A stretch of 64,000 nucleotides of DNA from Aestuariispira ectoiniformans (GCF_025136295.1 NZ_CP062788.1:2022001-2086000); one strand, 5' to 3'. Positions 1-11,232 are shown, counted from the first letter of the stretch. Made by a program: numbers and translations. Notes: generated from the sequence alone by a model not told the origin.

Positions 1-10
1 TCTGCATGGG

Positions 11-253
11 CTATCCGGTGAAGGGGTTCGCGTAAAGCAGCAGCAGGGCAATGACCAGGCAGTAGATCGCCATGGTCTCGATCATCGCCAGGCCAACGAA
101 TAGGGTGCGTGACAGGGTGCCTGCCGATTCCGGCTGGCGCGCAATCGCCTCCATGGCGGCAGCAATGGCCCGGCCCTCGGCAAGTGCGGGACCAATTGCG
201 CCAAAGGAGACGGCGACCATCGCGCCGATGATGCTCCACATTTCAACAGTCAT
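11..253 (-). CDS. atpE: N-ATPase c subunit (rotor ring proteolipid)
   Basis: An 80-residue double-hairpin proteolipid that forms the membrane rotor ring of an F-type ATPase. Helix 1 carries the Gly/Ala-rich stretch, the loop has the conserved ARQPE, and helix 2 carries the ion-binding carboxylate E59 in AMIETMAIY. Aligned by eye with the Na+-dependent Ilyobacter c subunit, the ligand positions Q32, E65, S66 and Y70 correspond to E26, E59, T60 and Y64 here. A second carboxylate in helix 1 plus the E-T-x3-Y pattern is typical of N-type ATPases, which have been proposed to move Na+. The gene follows atpB by 9 bp. atpF, atpA and atpG would be expected beyond the left edge of the window. Confidence 0.93.
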   Translation of the reverse strand: MTVEMWSIIGAMVAVSFGAIGPALAEGRAIAAAMEAIARQPESAGTLSRTLFVGLAMIETMAIYCLVIALLLLYANPFTG

Positions 254-262
254 GGTAAATCC

Positions 263-934
263 TCATATCGCTTCCTCTTTGCTGACGGCCGCGCCGATGA
301 AGACGGCGGCGAGAACGGTGAAAATATAGGCCTGGATGATCCCGATCAGGATGCCCAACAAAAGGAAGGGGATCGGCAGGAAAAGCCCGGCCAGGAACAC
401 CACGATGGCAATCATGAATTCATGGCTCATCATGTTGCCGAACAACCGGATCATCAGGGAAAAGGTGCGGGTTACTTCCGACAGGATATTCAATGGCAAC
501 AAGATCGGGTTGGGTTTGATATAGCGGCCCAGATAAGGCAGAAACCCACGAGATCGGATGCCGAAAAAATGGACGGACAGAAAGACGATTGCGGCCAATG
601 CTGCCGGGGTTTCCAGATGGCCGGTTGGCGGTTTGGTGCCGGGCAAAACAGCCGACAGATTGGCAAAGACCAGGAACAGGAAAAGGGTTCCCAGCAGGGG
701 CAGGTAGGGAGACGGGTCGCGGCGGATGATCTCGCCGACCTGTTTCGACTGGGTCGTTGCAACGATTTCAAGGACGGTCTGTAACGGCCCGGCATTAATC
801 TTCGGGCGGCGCAGCCCGATCCAGCAGATTATCGTCAGCACGGCCATGATCGCCCACGTGGTGAGGACGGCGCGGCTGATCGGGACCGGTCCCACCTGAA
901 AAATGATGTCTATGCTGAGCGGATTTTTTTCCAT
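263..934 (-). CDS. atpB: N-ATPase a subunit
   Basis: Membrane stator subunit a (223 aa), which forms the ion half-channels facing the c ring. It is strongly hydrophobic with about five to six membrane segments. The essential Arg lies in the conserved stretch FSLMIRLFGNMMSHE, and the last helix contains IGIIQAYIFTVL. The start chosen is the ATG that overlaps the atpR stop by one base (TGATG); an upstream alternative in the same frame lies inside atpR and is less likely. The order atpD-C-Q-R-B-E is the hallmark of N-ATPase operons rather than of the housekeeping F1Fo operons. Confidence 0.93.
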   Translation of the reverse strand: MEKNPLSIDIIFQVGPVPISRAVLTTWAIMAVLTIICWIGLRRPKINAGPLQTVLEIVATTQSKQVGEIIRRDPSPYLPLLGTLFLFLVFANLSAVLPGTKPPTGHLETPAALAAIVFLSVHFFGIRSRGFLPYLGRYIKPNPILLPLNILSEVTRTFSLMIRLFGNMMSHEFMIAIVVFLAGLFLPIPFLLLGILIGIIQAYIFTVLAAVFIGAAVSKEEAI

Positions 935-1209
935 CAGGCCTGTACCTTCACCCAATGAGTGACCGCGTAACGTCCCGCGAGAAAGCCGATCAGGGCCGCA
1001 AGCAAAGGTAATGCACCTTGCATGGCAATGCCTAGAAATGTCCCCACTGCCAGCGCCAGACGGCCAAAGTGAAGCAGGATCGCGATAGCGGGCCGGTCGC
1101 CGGAGACATGCATCTGCACGACCCGATAGAGGACGGAGAAATAGACCAGACCGGCGACAAGACCGGCCAGGGCATAGATGATGAATTCCGCGATCTGTTC
1201 CATGCTCAT
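934..1209 (-). CDS. atpR: N-ATPase subunit AtpR
   Basis: A 91-residue membrane protein with three predicted transmembrane segments. It matches the small AtpR protein found only in N-type ATPase operons and sits in its canonical place between atpQ and atpB. Its exact role is not established; it has been proposed to interact with the c subunit during assembly. The call rests on position, size and hydrophobicity, because the family has few invariant residues. It overlaps atpQ by 4 bp (ATGA) and touches atpB, indicating translational coupling. Confidence 0.8.
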   Translation of the reverse strand: MSMEQIAEFIIYALAGLVAGLVYFSVLYRVVQMHVSGDRPAIAILLHFGRLALAVGTFLGIAMQGALPLLAALIGFLAGRYAVTHWVKVQA

Positions 1210-1492
1210 GCCTTGTTGATCCTTTTCCAGACGAGATAGGCCCCGACGGTCACCCCCAGGAAAATCAGCGCCCCGCTGAAAAAAATGCCGGTTTCAAATG
1301 TCCGGTCGAGCCAGCGCCCGGCGGCCACACCCAAAAGGGTGGGTACGACGATCAACCATCCGAACGACCCGATCATCGACAGGTTGGCCCACAGAGACCG
1401 CTCACCTTCCTTGTGCCAGGTCTCACGGCGCTTGCGGCGTAGTTGAACGGCGCGCTGCATCTCGTCCTTGTCGTGGTTGGGGGGTGGTCGTG

Positions 1493-1496
<4 letters not shown>
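1206..1496 (-). CDS. atpQ: N-ATPase AtpI-like subunit AtpQ
   Basis: A 96-residue protein with a charged N-terminal tail (RRKRRETWHKEGERS) and two membrane helices. The motif GVAAGRWLDRTF resembles the G-x2-L/AG-x2-LD-x2-F signature of AtpI/AtpQ proteins, which help Mg2+ uptake or c-ring assembly in related systems. The start is the ATG overlapping the atpC stop as ATGA (1493-1496); a longer in-frame reading would begin inside atpC. It is the third gene of the N-ATPase operon. Confidence 0.82.
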
Positions 1497-3465
<1,969 letters not shown>

Positions 3466-3482
3466 TTACTCGGTCAACAGCA

Positions 3483-3496
3483 TTGATATCGCTCAA
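3483..3496. promoter_or_regulatory. FNR/FixK-like dyad upstream of the N-ATPase operon
   Basis: TTGATATCGCTCAA matches TTGAT-N4-ATCAA at nine of ten arm positions. It lies in the 173-bp gap between the HlyD-family gene and atpD, about 105 bp before the atpD start. It is one of nine such sites in the island (see findings). Confidence 0.6.
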
Positions 3497-3551
3497 TATA
3501 ATTCTACAGCTCACCAGTCGGTTATCCTAGAGGAAGATTGCTCCATGGTGC

Positions 3552-4775
3552 CTAATTGCGGGCGCTGCGGGGTTCCACCGGGCTGCCGTCTTCCACTTCC
3601 TCTCCCGGATAAAGGACGATCTGGTCGCCTTCCTTGAGCCCGGAAAGGACTTCGGCATGGCTTGTGTTGCGGTGGCCGATTTTAACGGGGGTGGCTTCGG
3701 CATGCCCGTCGACCACCTTGAAGACAGCCCATTCACGGTCCAGGCGGAACAGCGCGGATAGCGGCACACGCAGAACGTCGTCGCCGTGCCATATGACGAT
3801 GCGGACCACCACCCGGTAGTTATGGCCCAGCCGTTCCCATCCGGCCTCACCGGGGACCGGATCAATGATGACATTGACCCGCTGTTCATCAATGCCGAGG
3901 GCGGAGACCTTGGTGAAACCCGTCGGTTCCACGCGGCGGACCACGCCGGAAAGCGAAGCACCGCCGCCCCATTCGTCCACCAGAACCTTGTCGCCCGCGC
4001 TGACCTTTACTGCATTATCGGACAGCAGGTCGACAACCACCTCCAGGTCCCGCGGGTCGCCGACCTCCACCAACGGGGTTCCGGCCGTCACAACGGATTC
4101 GCTTTCCTGTAACACGGCCAGGACTTCCCCGCTGACCGGCATGCGCAGGGACAGCACGCCGGTCTGGTTTCCGGCCTCAACAGTGGCAGGCGTCGCCGGG
4201 CCGACGAGAACCGCGCGGGCCGTTTCCAGCTCCGCCTCGCGGCGGGTAACCTCTGCCTTTGCGCTGGCAAGTGCCGCACGGGAGGAGCGGGCCTGTAGCT
4301 GTGCCCGGTCCAAGGCGGATTGTGAGACTGTATCGTTGCGTGCGAGGCGTTTGGCCCGTGTCAGTTCCGCAGCGGCGAAATCCACTTCGGCGGCGGATTT
4401 GGCGACTTCTGCACGGGCCAGTTCAACGGCGGCTTCCGCCGCGCGTATCTTTGCTTCTGCTTCCTTGAGGGCGCGGGCGTCCAGAAAATTGGGTTCGGTT
4501 GGCAGAAGATGCGCCAGGATTGTGTCATTGGCGATGACTTTGTCACCCACATCGGCCTCGATGCGCAGGACGCGGCCGGATACCGGGGCCGACAGGCGAT
4601 AGACGTCGCGGACGCGCGTCTTGCCCTCGTCGTCGATGGTGACTGTCAGAGGCGCCCTGTCGATTTCTGCCATATCGACGGGGACGGGCTGGGGCAGGAA
4701 GGCATAGACCAGAAAGGCAGCAAGCCCCGTTACAAGGCCCGCGCCGATCGTGTTGCGGATGGTCTTGGTTGCCAT
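3552..4775 (-). CDS. HlyD-family periplasmic adaptor of an ABC exporter
   Basis: A 407-residue membrane-fusion (adaptor) protein. There is one N-terminal membrane anchor (residues about 9-28). The first biotinyl-lipoyl half is RLSAPVSGRVLRIEADVGDKV, here only described by its core APVSGRV. A long Ala/Glu/Arg-rich coiled-coil hairpin follows (about residues 100-200), then the second lipoyl half (MPVSGEVLAVLQE) and a beta barrel. It would bridge the inner-membrane ABC complex encoded just upstream to the outer envelope. It starts 16 bp after the permease stop, so the three genes form one operon. The substrate cannot be read from sequence; macrolide- or lipid-type export are both possible. Confidence 0.85.
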   Translation of the reverse strand: MATKTIRNTIGAGLVTGLAAFLVYAFLPQPVPVDMAEIDRAPLTVTIDDEGKTRVRDVYRLSAPVSGRVLRIEADVGDKVIANDTILAHLLPTEPNFLDARALKEAEAKIRAAEAAVELARAEVAKSAAEVDFAAAELTRAKRLARNDTVSQSALDRAQLQARSSRAALASAKAEVTRREAELETARAVLVGPATPATVEAGNQTGVLSLRMPVSGEVLAVLQESESVVTAGTPLVEVGDPRDLEVVVDLLSDNAVKVSAGDKVLVDEWGGGASLSGVVRRVEPTGFTKVSALGIDEQRVNVIIDPVPGEAGWERLGHNYRVVVRIVIWHGDDVLRVPLSALFRLDREWAVFKVVDGHAEATPVKIGHRNTSHAEVLSGLKEGDQIVLYPGEEVEDGSPVEPRSARN

Positions 4776-4791
4776 GGTTGTCAGGTCCCCC

Positions 4792-7173
4792 TCATTCCCG
4801 TGTCTTGAGTACGGCGATCAGATCCAGTGTGCCTATGGCGCGAATGGCCCAGGCACCGGACAGAATAACCGCAATTGTTATGGTTAATGCACCAATGCCG
4901 TATGTGACGACGCTGATTACCGTGGGCATGGTGAAAAGGTCAGAGCTTAACGATGTCATGATGAACCAGGCCAGTCCGTACCCAATGGCAGCCCCCAACG
5001 GCAGGGCGGCAAAGGCAAGCAACGCGACTTCGCCCAGCAGGATGTAGCTGACCTCACCCTTCGTGAAGCCCAGCACCCGAAGGCTGGCAATTTCACGCCC
5101 CCGTTCGGCCAGGGTGACGCGGATACTGTTATAGACGACACCGATTGCAATCAGGCTGGCAAAGACGGTGTTGAAAAAGGTCATCGTGCCCAGGAATTCG
5201 TCCATCTGTTCCTGAAGGGAATTGCGGGCGGCCTGTTGTATGGTGACGGTGGCGACCGTCGGCATATCCGCCAGTTTGTCCACGATTTCATCACGGCGGC
5301 CACGGTCGACCGCCAGATAGGCCCCTGAAACACGCGGGCCTTCCTCCATCAACCGGTCCAGGGCGGAAAGCTCCATGAAGGCGGGCGCGCCGAAATAGGC
5401 GGTGCTGACGGAGGTAACGGGCAGGGTGGCGGTTACCCGTTTGCCTTCGGTTATGGAAACCGTGAGCAGGTCTCCCGGCTTGGCGTTCAGGTCATTCGCC
5501 AGGGCGTCGGACAGGACGATACCGTCCGGCGGTGGCTGGACAATCTCTTCCCGGCCATTCATCAACCTGCTGAGATCGGAATATTCCATGACCCCGATGA
5601 TGCCTTCCTGCCGTTCAATCGCGCCATGGGCGATGCGCGTGGAGGCAACCCGGTAAGGCTCTGCCGCGACAACACCGGGGATCGTACGCAGTTCATACAG
5701 GATACGGGACCCTTGCGGATCGACGAAAGTAACCGTCAGGTCCTGTCGTGTCAGATGGCCATAGGTCACGGCCATGACATGGTCGATGGAATCCCAGCTT
5801 GATTGGGAGGCAACCCGAATTCCCATGGCCAGACCGATACCAAGGCAGGCGATGGCTGCCCGTAACGGCCATCTGCCCAGGTGACGTAAAATCATGCGGG
5901 TCGGCTGGTCGACGCCACGGCTGAGCATCCCGGTAAGGCTTCCGTTCATGCGTTGGTAATCGGTCGGCGGGGCGGGATGCATGGCCTCTGCCGGGCGCAG
6001 GCGTACGACGCGTATCAATGCGGCCAGGACACCCAATATACCGGCCAGCGAGCTGACCAGTGCGGAGGTGACATAGGGGAACAGGCCGGGCTTGAAGATC
6101 AAAAGCGGGAATGTGAAGAAATCGGCATACATCTCTGCAAGCCCGCGCCCCATCCAGGTGCCCGCAAACCAGCCGATGAAAACACCAAGCGCCACAATGC
6201 CCAGGGCTGTTTTCAGATAGTGGAGAAGCAGGTTCAGATTGCTGTAACCGACCGCCTTGAGAAGGCCTATCTGTACGCGTTCGGCTTGGACCATACGCAT
6301 GATCGCCACATTCAACAGGAAAGACGCCACGGCGAGGAAAATCAGGGGAACAATGCGCGATAGCAGCTTTAGCTGGTCGATTTCATTACTGAGGAAACGG
6401 TTCGATATCTGGTCTTTGCGTCGGATGGTTTTCTGACCACCATAGTCGGCAAACAGATTGTCGAGGGCGGTGACGACGGAGTCTTCATTGGCATGCCAGG
6501 ACAGATCGACGACAAGTTCGTTAAATGCCCCCTCGAGGCCATAGGCGTTTTCCAACGCCTTCCTGCCCATCCAGACCACCGCAAAGCGGCTGTTGTCGGG
6601 GACCAGTTCGCCCGGCGGAATAGGATAGACAAATTCCGGAGACAGGGCGAGGCCGACAATATGCAGATCCCGGCGCTTACCCTTCATGGTGACGGACAGG
6701 TAATCTCCGGGTCTCAGGTTATGGGCCAGGGCGAAACCCTGCAGCAGGATGGCGTCATCGGTACGGTCCGGGTCGGGCCAGCGCCCACTGGTCAGGTAAA
6801 GGTCGTTCAGGGCGGGGCGGCTGTGGACCGGGACGGAAAGCACGGTGCCGGACAGGCCGGGCAGGCCCCCGTCCGGCAGGTCCACCAGCAGGCTGCCATG
6901 AATGCGGCTTTCCGCCGTAGCAACACCGTCGAGCAGTGCCGCCTGGTCGGCGAGATAATTTGGTGCGCGGGTCATCGGCACGAAGAGATCCGCAAAGCGA
7001 TAGCGTTCGTAATAGGCATTGCGGGTGAGGTCCAGGGTGTGGACCGCCCCGCGCATCATGACAAAAACAGCAACCCCGCAGGCGATCACCAGGGCAATGG
7101 CGACGACCTGACCGCGAAGCTGCCACAGCCGCCGCAGAATTTTCCGGTCCAATATGGCAAGAAAGCGCATCAT
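4792..7173 (-). CDS. FtsX-like ABC transporter permease, duplicated type
   Basis: A 793-residue permease with two FtsX-like blocks. There is one N-terminal helix (about 20-42) and a large periplasmic domain (about 50-260). A first set of three helices follows (about 275-400), then a second signal-anchor helix, a second periplasmic domain (about 460-660) and a final set of three helices. Motifs such as ERVQIGLLKAVGYS and GREIASLRVLGFTKGE are the conserved cytoplasmic coupling segments of the MacB/LolC/FtsX superfamily. Both halves are in one chain, so one permease could pair with an ATPase dimer. It follows the ATPase gene by 12 bp and precedes the HlyD gene, forming an ATPase-permease-adaptor export operon. 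Confidence 0.87.
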   Translation of the reverse strand: MMRFLAILDRKILRRLWQLRGQVVAIALVIACGVAVFVMMRGAVHTLDLTRNAYYERYRFADLFVPMTRAPNYLADQAALLDGVATAESRIHGSLLVDLPDGGLPGLSGTVLSVPVHSRPALNDLYLTSGRWPDPDRTDDAILLQGFALAHNLRPGDYLSVTMKGKRRDLHIVGLALSPEFVYPIPPGELVPDNSRFAVVWMGRKALENAYGLEGAFNELVVDLSWHANEDSVVTALDNLFADYGGQKTIRRKDQISNRFLSNEIDQLKLLSRIVPLIFLAVASFLLNVAIMRMVQAERVQIGLLKAVGYSNLNLLLHYLKTALGIVALGVFIGWFAGTWMGRGLAEMYADFFTFPLLIFKPGLFPYVTSALVSSLAGILGVLAALIRVVRLRPAEAMHPAPPTDYQRMNGSLTGMLSRGVDQPTRMILRHLGRWPLRAAIACLGIGLAMGIRVASQSSWDSIDHVMAVTYGHLTRQDLTVTFVDPQGSRILYELRTIPGVVAAEPYRVASTRIAHGAIERQEGIIGVMEYSDLSRLMNGREEIVQPPPDGIVLSDALANDLNAKPGDLLTVSITEGKRVTATLPVTSVSTAYFGAPAFMELSALDRLMEEGPRVSGAYLAVDRGRRDEIVDKLADMPTVATVTIQQAARNSLQEQMDEFLGTMTFFNTVFASLIAIGVVYNSIRVTLAERGREIASLRVLGFTKGEVSYILLGEVALLAFAALPLGAAIGYGLAWFIMTSLSSDLFTMPTVISVVTYGIGALTITIAVILSGAWAIRAIGTLDLIAVLKTRE

Positions 7174-7185
7174 TTTGCCTGTGCC

Positions 7186-7899
7186 TTACCACTGAATGTC
7201 AGCGGCATCTGCCTTCCGTTCGTTATGATCGATTTTTGTCACCTGACCGTCGACGAAACGAATGACGCGGTCGGCCATGGCGGCCACGCCTGCATTATGG
7301 GTAACAATCAGGACTGTTGTGCCGACTTCCCGGTTGACCGTTGCCAGTGCTTCCAGAACACCGATACCTGTGTCGCGGTCAAGGGCACCGGTCGGCTCGT
7401 CGCAAAGCAGGACCTGCGGTTGCTTTGCCAGTGCCCTGGCGATGGCGACGCGTTGCTGCTCCCCGCCGGAAAGCTGTGCCGGGAAATGGTCCAGGCGGTG
7501 CGACATGCCCACCAGGCCGAGGGCCTGTTCCGCAGGCATCGGGTCCGGGGCGATTTCCACCACCAGTTCCACGTTTTCCAGCGCCGTCAGGCCCGGCATC
7601 AGATTATAGAACTGAAAGACAAAACCGACATGGTTGCGTCGATAGCGGGTCAGGGCGGGGTCGGCCAGATGGGTAAGGTCCTGGTCTTCGTAGTAGACTG
7701 AGCCGGAAGAGGCGCTGTCCAGGCCGCCAATGATATTCAACAAGGTCGATTTGCCGCTGCCCGACGGGCCAAGCAGGACCAGGAATTCGCCACGCCGGAC
7801 CGTCAGGCTGACCCCGCGAAGTGCGTGAACGGCTGCCCGCCCACTGCCATAGGTCTTGCTCAACTCCTTGATCTCAAAGGCAACAGGTTTGCTGGCCAT
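7186..7899 (-). CDS. LolD/MacB-type ABC ATPase
   Basis: ATP-binding subunit of 237 aa. Walker A is GPSGSGKST, the Q-loop region is [19 protein letters not shown] (typical of MacB/LolD proteins), the signature is [15 protein letters not shown], Walker B is [12 protein letters not shown] and the switch His is in VLIVTHN. The start is the ATG preceded by AAGGAAGGGG; an in-frame ATG-like start 33 bp upstream has no better site. It powers the duplicated FtsX-like permease that follows. It comes about 120 bp after the groEL stop and may be transcribed with groEL. Confidence 0.9.
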   Translation of the reverse strand: MASKPVAFEIKELSKTYGSGRAAVHALRGVSLTVRRGEFLVLLGPSGSGKSTLLNIIGGLDSASSGSVYYEDQDLTHLADPALTRYRRNHVGFVFQFYNLMPGLTALENVELVVEIAPDPMPAEQALGLVGMSHRLDHFPAQLSGGEQQRVAIARALAKQPQVLLCDEPTGALDRDTGIGVLEALATVNREVGTTVLIVTHNAGVAAMADRVIRFVDGQVTKIDHNERKADAADIQW

Positions 7900-8021
7900 G
7901 CCCCTTCCTTTTCTGAAATGGCCTGTCAGCATTATAGCCTCGGCCCGGCAAACACCGAACTCTTTTTACGGGAGGCGGTCCATGCCATAGATCAATAAGG
8001 GAACAATGTGGCTGTGGTATA

Positions 8022-9644
8022 TCAGTATGCCTCTGTCATGCCATGGGGCGGATTGTGCTGTGTTTCCGGCATGTCGGCAACCACCACCTCTGTCGTAATC
8101 AGGAGGCCCGCGACAGAGGCCGCGTCCTGCAGCGCCAGTCGCATGACTTTCGTCGGGTCGATGATACCGGTGGTGATCATATTGCCGTAAGTTCCAGACT
8201 GGGCGTCAAAGCCGTAGTTTTCGTCATTCGTCTCCAGCAGACGGCCCACAACAACCGCGCCGTCGTAGCCGCCATTGCTGGCGATTGTTTGGCAGGGAGC
8301 CCTGATGGCGCGGCGGACAATTTCGATCCCGACCTGTTGATCCCGGTTGGCCGGGGCCAATGCACCCAGGGTGTTTATGCCGTAAAGAAGGGCCACGCCG
8401 CCGCCTGCGACGATGCCCTCCTCAACGGCGGCACGGGTTGCATGCATGGCGTCATCGACGCGGTCCTTGCGTTCCTTGACTTCGGTTTCCGTCGCCCCTC
8501 CGACACGAATGATCGCGACACCACCGGACAATTTCGCAAGGCGCTCCTGCAGTTTTTCACGATCATAATCGGAACTGGCCTGGTCAACCTGTGTGCGGAT
8601 CTGTTTACAGCGGGCCTCGATATCCGCGCTGCGCCCGGAGCCGCCGATGATGGTGGTTTCATCCTTGGAGATCACCACCCGCTGGGCGGTGCCCAACATA
8701 TCAATGGTCACATTTTCCAACTTGATACCAAGGTCTTCGGAGATGACTTCACCACCCGTCACGGTGGCGAGGTCCTGCAACATCGCTTTGCGGCGGTCGC
8801 CGAAACCGGGGGCCTTGACCGCAGACACCTTCAGTCCGCCCCGCAACCTGTTTACGACCAGGGTGGCAAGAACCTCAGTGTCGAGGTCTTCCACGATCAT
8901 CAGGATCGGGCGACCGCTTTGGGCAATGGATTCCAGCAAGGGCACAAGGGTTTGTAGGCCGGTTACCTTCTTTTCGTGAAGCAGGATATAAGGTTCGTCC
9001 AGTTCACAAATCATCTTCTCTTCATTGGTCACGAAATAGGGCGACATATAGCCCCGGTCGAATTGCAGTCCCTCGACCACTTCCAGTTCGGTCTCGCGCG
9101 ACTTTGCCTCCTCAATTGTGATAGCCCCTTCGTTGCCAACCTTTTCCATTGCCTCTGCCAGGATTTTACCTATTTCGGCCTCTCCATTGGCCGAAATGGT
9201 TCCCACCTGTGCGATTTCCGCGGATGTGGACACAGGTCGGGACCGACGTTTCAGGTCTTCCACAATCGCATCGACGGCGCTGTCGATCCCGCGTTTCAGG
9301 TCCATGGGGTTCATGCCCGCAACAATCGCCTTGATGCCTTCTTGGACAATAGCCTGGGCCAGGACCGTGGCGGTGGCGGTGCCGTCGCCGGCCAACTGGC
9401 TGGTTTTCACCGCGACCTCGCGCAGCATCTGGGCCCCCATATCTTCTATGATATCGGGCAGTTCGATTGACTTTGCGACCGTTACGCCATCCTTGCTGAT
9501 ACGCGGGCTGCCATAGCTGTGCCGGATCAGGACGTTCCGGCCTTTGGGCCCCAAGGTCGCCTTCACGGCATTCGCCATTATGTTGACACCGTGCAGCAGT
9601 TTTTCACGCGCTGTGCTGCTGAATCTCACGTCTGTTGCTGTCAT
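8022..9644 (-). CDS. groEL: GroEL-type chaperonin paralogue (no groES nearby)
   Basis: A 540-residue 60-kDa chaperonin. [10 protein letters not shown], the ATPase motif [14 protein letters not shown] (normally GDGTTTAT) and the long [13 protein letters not shown] segment identify it. No groES gene precedes it, and the C-terminus ends in [11 protein letters not shown] in place of the Gly-Gly-Met repeats seen in housekeeping GroEL. This suggests a secondary paralogue that either uses a GroES from elsewhere or has a special client set. The start chosen is ATG 9644, behind AAAGGTG; a further in-frame start 69 bp upstream would run through the regulatory dyad. It belongs to the island with FtsH and Hsp20. 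Confidence 0.93.
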   Translation of the reverse strand: MTATDVRFSSTAREKLLHGVNIMANAVKATLGPKGRNVLIRHSYGSPRISKDGVTVAKSIELPDIIEDMGAQMLREVAVKTSQLAGDGTATATVLAQAIVQEGIKAIVAGMNPMDLKRGIDSAVDAIVEDLKRRSRPVSTSAEIAQVGTISANGEAEIGKILAEAMEKVGNEGAITIEEAKSRETELEVVEGLQFDRGYMSPYFVTNEEKMICELDEPYILLHEKKVTGLQTLVPLLESIAQSGRPILMIVEDLDTEVLATLVVNRLRGGLKVSAVKAPGFGDRRKAMLQDLATVTGGEVISEDLGIKLENVTIDMLGTAQRVVISKDETTIIGGSGRSADIEARCKQIRTQVDQASSDYDREKLQERLAKLSGGVAIIRVGGATETEVKERKDRVDDAMHATRAAVEEGIVAGGGVALLYGINTLGALAPANRDQQVGIEIVRRAIRAPCQTIASNGGYDGAVVVGRLLETNDENYGFDAQSGTYGNMITTGIIDPTKVMRLALQDAASVAGLLITTEVVVADMPETQHNPPHGMTEAY

Positions 9645-9712
9645 GGCAACACCTTTGATGGATAGGAAATGCTGGAGACCTGATATTGTTCCGAAACTTG
9701 TGTGGTTGAGCA

Positions 9713-9726
9713 CTAACCTGCATCAA
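9713..9726. promoter_or_regulatory. FNR/FixK-like dyad between groEL and the L,D-transpeptidase gene
   Basis: CTAACCTGCATCAA has one perfect ATCAA arm and a CTAAC arm that differs from TTGAT by transitions only. It lies 68 bp before groEL and 78 bp before the divergent L,D-transpeptidase gene, so one site could serve both. Confidence 0.4.
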
Positions 9727-9804
9727 GATTGCCAGTGTTTTGGCGCTATCCGACTGTCAAAACAGTGTTATTCTGAAGGCGAAGGTATACGGGGACTATG
9801 TAGG

Positions 9805-10758
9805 ATGAGTTTGTTCCTAAAGCCATCGGACGACGTGCCGGCGTTGAAGCAGGGGCTGAGCAGAAGGCGGCTTCTTCAGGCTCTTCTGGTCGGTGGTCTA
9901 TTGGCCCCATCGCCTGCCAGGGCGCAAGTGAGGGACGACATTATAGGGACATTGCGACGGCATACCGCCGTTGACACCGATACCTTTGTCGACCTCGCAC
10001 GCAGGTTTGATCTGGGTTACACGGAGATGGTTGCGGCAAATCCCGACATTGACCCCTGGCTGCCGGAGGCGGGCAGTATCGTCCTGTTGCCGACTGCCCA
10101 TATTCTGCCACATGCACGCAGACAGGGGATCGTCGTCAATCTGGCACAGCAACGCCTGTTTTATTTCACGGGGAATGACGCAAGCCCGGTGATCACCTAT
10201 CCCGTTGGAATTGGCAGGCAGGCGCATGAGACCCTGCTGGGGAGAACGCACGTCGTTTTAAAGCGTCAGGCCCCCACTTGGATACCACCTGATTCAATAC
10301 GTGAAGAAAAACCCTGGCTGCCCAGGGCAATCGGACCCGGCCCGGACAATCCACTGGGTGATTATGCCCTCAGTCTGGGGTGGGCGGGGTATGTGATCCA
10401 TGGCACGAACCGGCCCTACAGCATTGGCCGACGGGTCAGCCATGGCTGTATCCGCCTCTATCCGGAAGATATTGAAAACCTGTTCAAGGCTGTTGATGTT
10501 GGCACATCTGTTGAGGTCGTCAACCAACCCGTTCTTGTCGGCTGGTCAGAGGGCAGGCTCTATCTCGAAGCTCACCCGACACAGGAACAGGCAGATGAAC
10601 TGGCGCTGGGCGGCAAAATGACACCGGAAAAGGCAGACGATATCGCGGTCCTTCTTGCCGACGCGGTTGCAGGCCAGGCCTCCCGCATTGACTGGAACAA
10701 GGTCGATGAAACCATTCGGCAAAGGCGCGGCGTCCCGGTGCCTGTTCTACGGGGCTGA
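9805..10758 (+). CDS. L,D-transpeptidase (YkuD domain) with LysM-like region
   Basis: A 317-residue exported protein. The N-terminus has SRRRLLQALLVGGLL, a twin-arginine-like signal ending near APSPARA. Residues about 50-100 look like a LysM segment (TFVDLARRFDLGYTEMVAANP). The catalytic YkuD domain covers about 110-250, with HGTNRPYSIG and SHGCIRLY, which carries the nucleophilic Cys. It would cross-link peptidoglycan (3-3) or attach proteins to it. The start is ATG 9805 after TAGG; an upstream in-frame start would overlap groEL. Divergent from groEL across a shared regulatory dyad, which suggests envelope strengthening during stress. Confidence 0.88.
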   Translation: MSLFLKPSDDVPALKQGLSRRRLLQALLVGGLLAPSPARAQVRDDIIGTLRRHTAVDTDTFVDLARRFDLGYTEMVAANPDIDPWLPEAGSIVLLPTAHILPHARRQGIVVNLAQQRLFYFTGNDASPVITYPVGIGRQAHETLLGRTHVVLKRQAPTWIPPDSIREEKPWLPRAIGPGPDNPLGDYALSLGWAGYVIHGTNRPYSIGRRVSHGCIRLYPEDIENLFKAVDVGTSVEVVNQPVLVGWSEGRLYLEAHPTQEQADELALGGKMTPEKADDIAVLLADAVAGQASRIDWNKVDETIRQRRGVPVPVLRG

Positions 10759-10804
10759 TAGCAACCGGTTCGCCGCTACAGGAATGTGGCAGCCTGTCTT
10801 ACCA

Positions 10805-11089
10805 CTATTTCATCATCGACTTCTGGAACATACGGTCCATCTTTTCGTTGAGGCGGTCGACTTCCGCTCGCAACTCCTTGATCTGGCGCATGGCTTCATC
10901 GCTTGCCATCATGGCATCGGATGCTTTCTTCTCCGCAGACTTTGCCGTGTCCTGGGCCATGTTGGCCGTTTCCATGCTGGAATCGGATGACATCATGGAG
11001 TCTTCTTTTTGCTGGGAAGCACAGGCCCCCAGGGTCAACGCCAAAGCAAGCGCGCCCCATAGAGGCAACCGGGTCATCGTTTTAAGCAT
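10805..11089 (-). CDS. Small alanine-zipper lipoprotein, Lpp-like
   Basis: A 94-residue lipoprotein. The signal peptide ends in the lipobox LGAC. A Ser/Met-rich linker follows, then a heptad-patterned Ala/Lys/Glu helix (about 45-92) with repeated A-x2-x3-A spacing, like the alanine-zipper trimer of Lpp. The C-terminus ends KSMMK, so a terminal Lys is available for linkage to peptidoglycan. It lies convergent with the L,D-transpeptidase, an enzyme class that attaches Lpp to the wall, which makes a substrate-enzyme relation attractive but unproven. A good GGAAGGAGC site precedes the start. Confidence 0.75.
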   Translation of the reverse strand: MLKTMTRLPLWGALALALTLGACASQQKEDSMMSSDSSMETANMAQDTAKSAEKKASDAMMASDEAMRQIKELRAEVDRLNEKMDRMFQKSMMK

Positions 11090-11232
11090 TGCTCTGCTCC
11101 TTCCTCATAGTATTCACACGCAGCGTGTTTTGCGTGGGCGCAACATTTCTCCACGTTGGAGGAAGTGGTTCTTGCTGAAACCTCCTGAAGTCGCGCTCAC
11201 ATGACTGTAGCGGTGAATGCGTCCCGCCCATA

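Noticed and set aside
6493-7701. A 402-codon plus-strand frame across the ABC permease and ATPase genes
   Set aside because: It is a shadow of two clear minus-strand genes with intact family motifs and has no plausible domain.
7982-7995. An additional FNR-like site before the ABC ATPase gene
   Set aside because: Only one arm (TTGAT on the minus strand) is present; the second half does not match.
9701-9730. Possible CIRCE element upstream of groEL (GAGCACTAA)
   Set aside because: Only one half resembles CIRCE; the inverted partner is missing at the right distance. The dyad with ATCAA fits better.
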